This document shows positions 58,201 to 64,000 of a stretch of 64,000 bases of DNA, in pieces. Numbering within the stretch: position 1 is the first letter of the stretch; every line of letters begins with the position of its first letter. Position numbers and translations under genes: made by a program. Source of the stretch: Cladorrhinum sp. PSN259 (Eukaryota; Ascomycota; Sordariomycetes; Sordariales; Podosporaceae); contig MU867103.1 in NCBI GenBank assembly GCA_033725935.1, forward strand, positions 1-64,000, in the 5' to 3' direction. The notes under the pieces are model-generated. The model was not told where the DNA came from, did not search any database, and saw only the letters and a list, made by a program, of their open reading frames with translations.

Positions 58201-58872
58201 CCGCAAAGCCAGTGCATCAGTTCGGTCGCTGAGCGAGGACAGCTTATGTCAGTCGACTGGATTCGCTTTTTGGCTCAGTGAGTTAACTTACAACATCGTT
58301 GTCAGTACTCGAGACTCAAGAGTTTTCTGTAACTGTAACAGAAGCTTCTCCAAGTTCTCGATCCTCCGTTTCCGCAAGCTCGCCTTTACTGCGCCGGTCA
58401 CAGCCCGTAGAACCCTACCTTGTCCTTTGTTACTAAAGATGCCGTTGATCTCATCCTTCAAACCTGTAGCCGCATCGAGTGTCTGGTGAGAAAGATCGAG
58501 TAACTGGTGTTCGCCGGAGGTTAAAGGGAGTGGCAAGGCCTGCTGCCGCTTCTCCAGCTCTTTGCAGATGTCGATCAGAGCTTCCACCCGTGCATCGCGT
58601 CCGGGGTCAGGCGAGCCCTGCTCGTAAATATGATAAAACGTGGAAATGGTATTCTTGGCTGCTTCAATCGCCTGCAAGATGTTGCAGGCCAGTCCAAAAA
58701 TGGCGGCGCCTTCGAGGCCTGACATTGCCGGTCTGGGGTTGTCAGGATGATTCGAGCACAAATTGTTGGGGGATAGCGGAGGAGAAAGGAGGTCTTCTTT
58801 ATCAGGCAGATCGCCTGGTCCAGAAGAACTGGACGCCTGGTCGATAGACTGTCTCGGACTCGAACGTTGCAT
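55300..58872 (-). pseudogene. Frameshifted NACHT-type STAND gene
   Basis: Parts in order on the minus strand. Exon 58872-58292: N-terminal helical domain, MSGLEGAAIFGLACNILQAI within it. It splices in phase by GTAAGT..CTCAG to 58228-57310: NACHT with P-loop ISGKPGSGKSTL, IDGLDEADS and KLCVSSRPEL. There the frame ends at TGA, but the family's next block, (L)QDLMYDDIK, continues in the shifted frame, indicating a missing base near 57330. The following part, VEGSTVDRLADQVTARADGV (57242-56500), and the C-terminal part, EHSPDSLWSEDFLARVAGIG to 55300, are again offset from each other near 56480. The C-terminal part has a weak ankyrin-like stretch and an acidic run. Three or so single-base shifts indicate a decaying gene, unless they are sequence errors. 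Confidence 0.75.
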
Positions 58873-59494
58873 GATGCTGTACGATGGACACACTCCCTTA
58901 TTTAGATTGTTGGTTTCGGTTGTAAATAGCTTCTGCTGTGATACCACTTGGGTGCTCAGAATTTGTGTCGCGAGTTTGAGAGAGAGCCTTCTCCAAGGTA
59001 TGCGGGGTTTTTTTGAAGGTTGGTTTGTGTGCCACAAAAACGGTTGAGGGGAGGACCCAATTGCCTGTGGCCGTCCCAAGTCTCTCCTGGGTGGTACCTG
59101 CCCGGTGAGCATGAAGAACCCACACACGGCACATCATGTACCATGTTACACGTGGCTGCTCATACTGGCTGTGAGGACCGGTGGCACCTGCAGTGTATCC
59201 GTCTTGAAACGATGATGCAGTGACACCGGGAAGGTTCCAGGTCCCTGGCGGCCCGCGTGTGTTCGCTCAGCTGCATTACCGTGTCCCCAACAAAACTCCA
59301 GTCTGCACTGGCATTACACGAGGTTGGCCATTCTTCTTTTTAAAGTTTGGATAGCGGATCCATCCCAACTTGCCGAAGCTGAGATAGATTCTCTATCCCA
59401 TCTTTTCAAAGCCTGAAAATGTATTTCAAATTCTCATATCTGACAATCTCGGATACACTTGTTCATTCTCCCCCCTCACTTTTCCAAACTTCCT
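58873..59494. other. Intergenic, NACHT pseudogene to BBE oxidase
   Basis: The N-terminal NACHT frame is open upstream of 58872 to about 59127 with an alternative ATG at 59112, so the start is uncertain. Otherwise nothing recognised. Confidence 0.45.
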
Positions 59495-61491
59495 TCAGGC
59501 CCTACACAACCGTCCATCCTGCCCCTTCACACCCTCCTTCCCCCCGTCCCTAACCTCCCACCCCTCACTTCCAACAGCAGTGGTAGCATAAAACACGTGC
59601 GCCGGATCCCACTCCTCCTTTATTTTTTTCAGCCGCTCATACCCCCTCCCGTAAAAAGCACCCTGCCACGCCTCCTCATCAACATTGGCTTCATTCAGAT
59701 ACGCCCCTCCGCCTTCTTCCACCGGCGCGACCCGCTTCAGCGGCCCCAGAATCTCCTCCCTCATCTCCTTACTGGCCGCCGCTATCTCCTCCCTCGTCGG
59801 ACTGACAGAAGTAGGCGGTATCGTGCCCGACAGGATGAGAAAGCAAATAACCTGCCTGAACGCCGAGTTCACCGCGTTGTCCGCATTCGCCCTGTTGCGC
59901 GGCGCCTGATGGTATCCCCGCAGAACGCGGCCCGCTTCCGAGTGCCTACGAATCACGGCAAAAGTCTCGTTCAGGAGCGAGGGGGATTCCCAGTTCCTAC
60001 GGGGCAGGAGCCAGTTTCCTGGAACAAAAACGCGGCCGGCACCGTTGAGAAGGACGTCGGAACCCCAAGTTGTGTGCCAGGCTGGGTAGTACGCTTCGTG
60101 GAGGGTGGTGTTGGGAGTAAAAGGGATGCCGAGCCGGCGGAGCGTGTCAAACCAGGGGGCAACGAGGGCGTTAAAAGAGGCGACGGTGTGGTTCGGAGCG
60201 AAAAAGGGGTTCATGCGGAATGTGTAAGAACTGTTATTCCCGTTGGTGGTATTAGAGACGATGTTGAACCAGGAGTAGGTGCCCGCGTCGGTAAAGGGGA
60301 TGAAGTGTTCAAAGTAGGATCTTATGCCCTGCCAGAACGCGTCTGCAGACACGGTGTCGGAGGTGCCGAAGGAGAAGACGGAGGTTACGACTGGGACTTT
60401 TGGGTGGACGCGGATGATGAGGGACGTGACGACGCCGAATGTGCTGCCTCCTCCCCCGCGGAGGGCCCAAAACAGGTCTGGGTTTTGGGTCGGTGATGCG
60501 GTGAGGAATTCGCCCGAGGCGGTGACGAGCTCGAGGGCGAATACGTGGTCGGCTGCCATGCCGTAAAGACCAGACAAGGGAGTGTGGCCCCCGCCTGCTA
60601 TGTAACCGCCCGCGTAACCTACACTTTCGCATATGCCGCCAAGTACGCTGACGTTGTTGGCGTGGGCGGCTTGGTAGACTTGCCGAACTGTTGCGCCGGG
60701 GGCGATCTTCATTGCTGGGCCGGAGTATCCCGAAATGTCTAGATGGGGGAAGTAGGTGATGTCGTTGAGGTTGTGCGTCCAGATGCTGAGGGCTCCGGCA
60801 CCTCCTGATTTTCCGAGGTAGCAGTGGCCTGTGTTCTTGATAACTAGGCGGAGATTGTTGTTTCGTGCAAAGTTGATGGCGAGTTGGATTTGGGCGACAT
60901 TGCTCACGTTCACTGCGTAGATGGGGTAGCCTCCGTGGGTGCAGTTGCCGCTTGTGGGATCGTTGGTGGGCATGCAAGTTCGGCCTTGATACAGCGGCCA
61001 GAATGTGGATGTTGGGTCATTTTCGCTATTCAGATGTCAACAGATGATACGGATTCTTGACGAGATATTATGGTCACTAACTGCAGATAGGCGTTGGTGT
61101 AGTTTCCAGTGATGGCGGCACATTTATCGGCATCGTACAAACCTGTGTTTTGATAGCATGGTGCGACCAGGGGTACTGTTCTGATTAAAGCTCCGCCGAG
61201 GACCTTGTTAAAGGCGTCCCATGTTGACTGAGACGGCCATTGTGCGTCTCCAGGGAAGACTTTGCAAGCGCCACTCTTGAGGCGGTCGGGGTTGGGAGGA
61301 GAGCCGTTTCCGAATGCAAAGAGATCAGCATGGTCGCCGGTATTGGTGTCTTTGACTGCATTTGCGAGGCTTTCTGCAGTTAGAGGTCTTTGTTCCCATG
61401 AGAATAGGGGCTGCCGAGCAGGATTCTGTTCATGAGCCCTGCAGCTGGCGAATGCAACCAACACCAAGAGAAGAGACCAAGGAAGATTCAT
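59495..61491 (-). CDS. Secreted BBE-type FAD-linked oxidoreductase
   Basis: Minus-strand exons 61491-61082 and 61025-59495 (56-nt intron GTTAGT..AATAG), 646 aa. Signal peptide MNLPWSLLLVLVAFASCRAH. VAO/BBE FAD domain: LRLVIKNTGHCYLGKSGGAG with the flavin-linking His at about 204, and GGICESVGYAGGYIAGGGHT with the Cys at about 269, so bicovalent FAD is expected. Then GLYGMAADHVFALELVTASG, GGGGSTFGVVTSLIIRVHP, and the C-terminal BBE element ending ERLKKIKEEWDPAHVFYATT. Several Asn-x-Ser/Thr sites fit secretion. Role: oxidation of a sugar, phenolic or metabolite substrate outside the cell; not assignable further. Confidence 0.94.
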
Positions 61492-64000
61492 TTTGCTTGA
61501 TTTGTTTGAACAGTAGATTCCAAGAAAAGTCGGTTTTACAGGGACGAACCTCAGTTCTCATTTAACGTCAGATGGAGATGTGGTTTAGTGCCAGAGCCCC
61601 TCACCACCACAGGTTCTTCAATAAGAACCTTACATGCCTTTACCCAATCAAACTACGCTGAGAATGAAGATCACTGCAGGAATCAAGCAGCAATTTGCAG
61701 TCGGTTGTTGTGCATTCATACGGCAGTTCGACTCTGGGGTTTTGGATGACGATCAGTATAGTGTTCAAATCCGAGGCTCGGACTTGAAGCTTGATTTTGG
61801 GGTAGCACGACGTCTACTGTAGCTTTGAGCTAAGTGCTATGCGACTATAACACTTACCTAGATCTACTAGTTTGTGCTCTTGCTTATATCTTGCTCATAT
61901 CTAAACTCTTGGCTCACTTTCAGGTTTTCACCGACTTGTTTCGTGCGACAACTGAGACTCGATATCTTCTTTTGCACCCAAGACCCTGCTCTCCTCACAC
62001 AACCGGAATGATGGAAAGGCAGGCACCTAGGGCCGATGAAAAGTTTTCTTGGGTGTAATGAGGAAGTAGGTTATCCGGAGGCGAAGAATGAACTAGAGGA
62101 TCGTGGATGGATCATTACATGTAGGTACATGTAGTGCTTGAAAGTGTTTGCAATCAGAGTTGTCTATAATATATGTTGAAATGAGAATCTGGCACTGCTG
62201 GTCGAATTGCGCAAGGGGATATTTACATTTGGACTCACTTTAAAGCTATTCAATTGAGAAAGAATTTCCAGACTTAAACATCAATTGACTGCCCTTGTCT
62301 CTCACCAGCTTTCTTGTTCTAGTCAAGCCAAAACCAATTTTTCACATTGTGTGAGAACCAACATAGTCTGGAATCCGTGGTCAACGAGTTAATGCTTTTC
62401 AAATCACTATACTGTCCAGGAAAAAAACAAGGACTTGTTCTCGGGCATGGTCAGACTTTCACATGCACTTCGGAGTTCCCTCCGTCGGAGCACAATAGTG
62501 GATCCAAAACAAACCTCGTATCCTACGCCGTATGAGTTAAATCTTCCCGGCTTGGCTTTCACATCGCCAATCTGACATTCGAGTCGATATTTACCCGGGC
62601 GGTAATCTTGATCTCGCTTACAACAACATGCTTCTCCGCGATACTACTCCACGATTTGAGGCCTGGCGTGCAAGGGTTTGTTTCTCTAACTTTTGCTTAC
62701 ATGAAGCTTAGATGATGCTTACAAAACTTGCTTTTGTCTTGGAAACGCCCGGGAAGGCTCAAGAAACTGGCCGCATGTTTCTTTCTTTTGAGATCATGGT
62801 TCCGAGCGCTTGGAAGGGGAAGATTCCACCAATTGGGCTTTCGTGTTTTGCTTTGTGATGCTGGGTAGGGAGAATGATTTTCTTGGTTACCGTAACATGG
62901 TCATGAGTTTGAAGGCTCAATACCTGGATGCCAGTGGCAGTTGGTGAGTCCCCCGTGCGTGCGTGCAGCCTGCATACCACCCGCCAAGCGCGCGGTAATA
63001 TAATTGACAGGCCAAGTTCTCAATGACACGAACCATTCGAGATTTTTCAAGGATAACAGTCAAATTCTTTTGGTCGCATTACGGTGATTGCTGCTTCTGG
63101 TTGTCTCCTACACGAGGTCTCAAAAATACGTAATGCAACCTCCTCCAAGGGTGCTTCTCCGTTGTTGCTCTCCGTTGTTGCTCTCCGTTGTTGCTCTCAG
63201 TTGTTGCTCTCCGTTGTTGCTTGTCCCGGCTCTGTCGCTCTGAGGTGCACGAGCCTCAGGCTATCATCTGGTGCCTCAGTCACCCATACTTTTGACTGCT
63301 CGTTTTCTTTTTCTAGGCAACATCGTCGTCATCGATGAGCTGAATCTTGCCAGCACTGAAGCATGACAAAAACAAAAAGGACCGGAAAGTGTTTGACCTT
63401 TGAGGCGATATTATTTGAGAAAGCCAAAATAAGCTCGGTGAAAGAAATCTAAAACATATGAGATCATCATGAAAAATCTCGGTCAGGGAAGACACGGAAA
63501 GGGAAAGGGACGGAAATGGTTGTCAGCCGTTGGGGTTAGGTAGCACTCCGGTCTTTTGCGGGGTAAGAGGTGGTGTCGAGGCGGGTGTGGCTTCAGGGGC
63601 TGAATGCACGTTTCTTCCATTCTGTTCCAGCGCCCGTGCGGGGGCAAAAACTTGACACAGGGGTGGATTGTGCCTGACGCTACGGTTGGATCCCGGGTGA
63701 GGTTGGATTTGTGAAAGAAAGAAAACAGTGGCAAAGGTATTTGGAAAATGCTTGTGATGCTTGGCACTCGGATCAAATTTCTCTCTATTCCCAGACCTGT
63801 CTGGTTGACGCGATCGGAGGTTCTTATTCGGGGAGGAGAAAGAGAGAGAACTATTCAGTGTGGGTGGAGGACTGGAGGTGTGTGTGATTGAGTGAGGTAT
63901 TTCCGAGCATCCACAAGTTCAAGTTTCAAGATGACGACGACAAATATGGAGATGACGATTGATAAGATTGTGATGATGCATTTGTATATTGATCTTGCAT
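61492..64000. other. Terminal stretch without supportable gene
   Basis: Only short frames without domain resemblance on both strands. Contains a 13-bp tandem repeat (63157-63221). Genes may begin beyond the window. Confidence 0.5.
63157..63221. repeat. 13-bp tandem repeat, five copies
   Basis: CTCCGTTGTTGCT repeated five times in tandem; the fourth unit has CTCA instead of CTCC. A minisatellite in non-coding DNA. Confidence 0.9.

Noticed and set aside
1..64000. CRISPR arrays, bacterial operons, phage genes
   Set aside because: Spliced genes and fungal families throughout; no spaced direct-repeat array is visible.

Overview
The window looks like a contig-end piece of a filamentous ascomycete (Pezizomycotina) chromosome. 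Genes are intron-poor with short introns (44-182 nt, mostly 55-110), there is no operon logic, and the families are typical of a plant-associated mould: AA9 LPMO, PL3 pectate lyase, NLP/NPP1 necrosis protein, HET-domain protein, fungal rhodopsin-like membrane protein, Zn2Cys6 regulator and STAND/NLR proteins. The first 92 bases are pure C, most simply a contig-end artefact. I give exon structures where splice phases close into one frame; none has been tested against transcripts.

Layout. 0.3-6.1 kb: a UDP-glycosyltransferase, a secreted GMC oxidoreductase and a small methyltransferase, possibly a metabolite-modifying trio. 6.1-7.8 kb: AT-rich DNA with an inverted-repeat element. 7.8-19.2 kb: rhodopsin-like membrane protein, HET protein, secreted HD/cyanamide-hydratase-like protein, and a divergent aldehyde dehydrogenase/short-chain dehydrogenase pair. 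19.2-22.4 kb: gene-poor, with a cytochrome P450 relic. 22.5-34.7 kb: secreted plant-interaction proteins (AA9, NLP, PL3) mixed with a mitochondrial-carrier-like protein, an N-lobe-less SRPK-like kinase, a tRNA-like sequence and a second copy of the same P450 relic. 35-44 kb: Zn2Cys6 transcription factor, DUF3237 protein, Nudix protein, and a nucleotidyltransferase-like gene interrupted by one in-frame TAG. 45.5-59 kb: a STAND/NLR neighbourhood holding one apparently intact patatin-NB-ARC-ankyrin protein (1308 aa, nine near-identical ankyrin repeats), a stand-alone STAND N-terminal fragment and a frameshifted NACHT gene, interleaved with a GPI-anchored Cys-rich protein and a LaeA-like methyltransferase. 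59.5-61.5 kb: a secreted BBE-type FAD oxidase. The last 2.5 kb shows no supportable gene.

The most interesting part is the NLR neighbourhood: architecture and repeat homogeneity match fungal non-self-recognition receptors, and an intact member sits beside decaying relatives. Other points worth checking are the TAG-interrupted nucleotidyltransferase, three GC-AG introns, the duplicated P450 relic and a 25-bp motif present at three distant sites.
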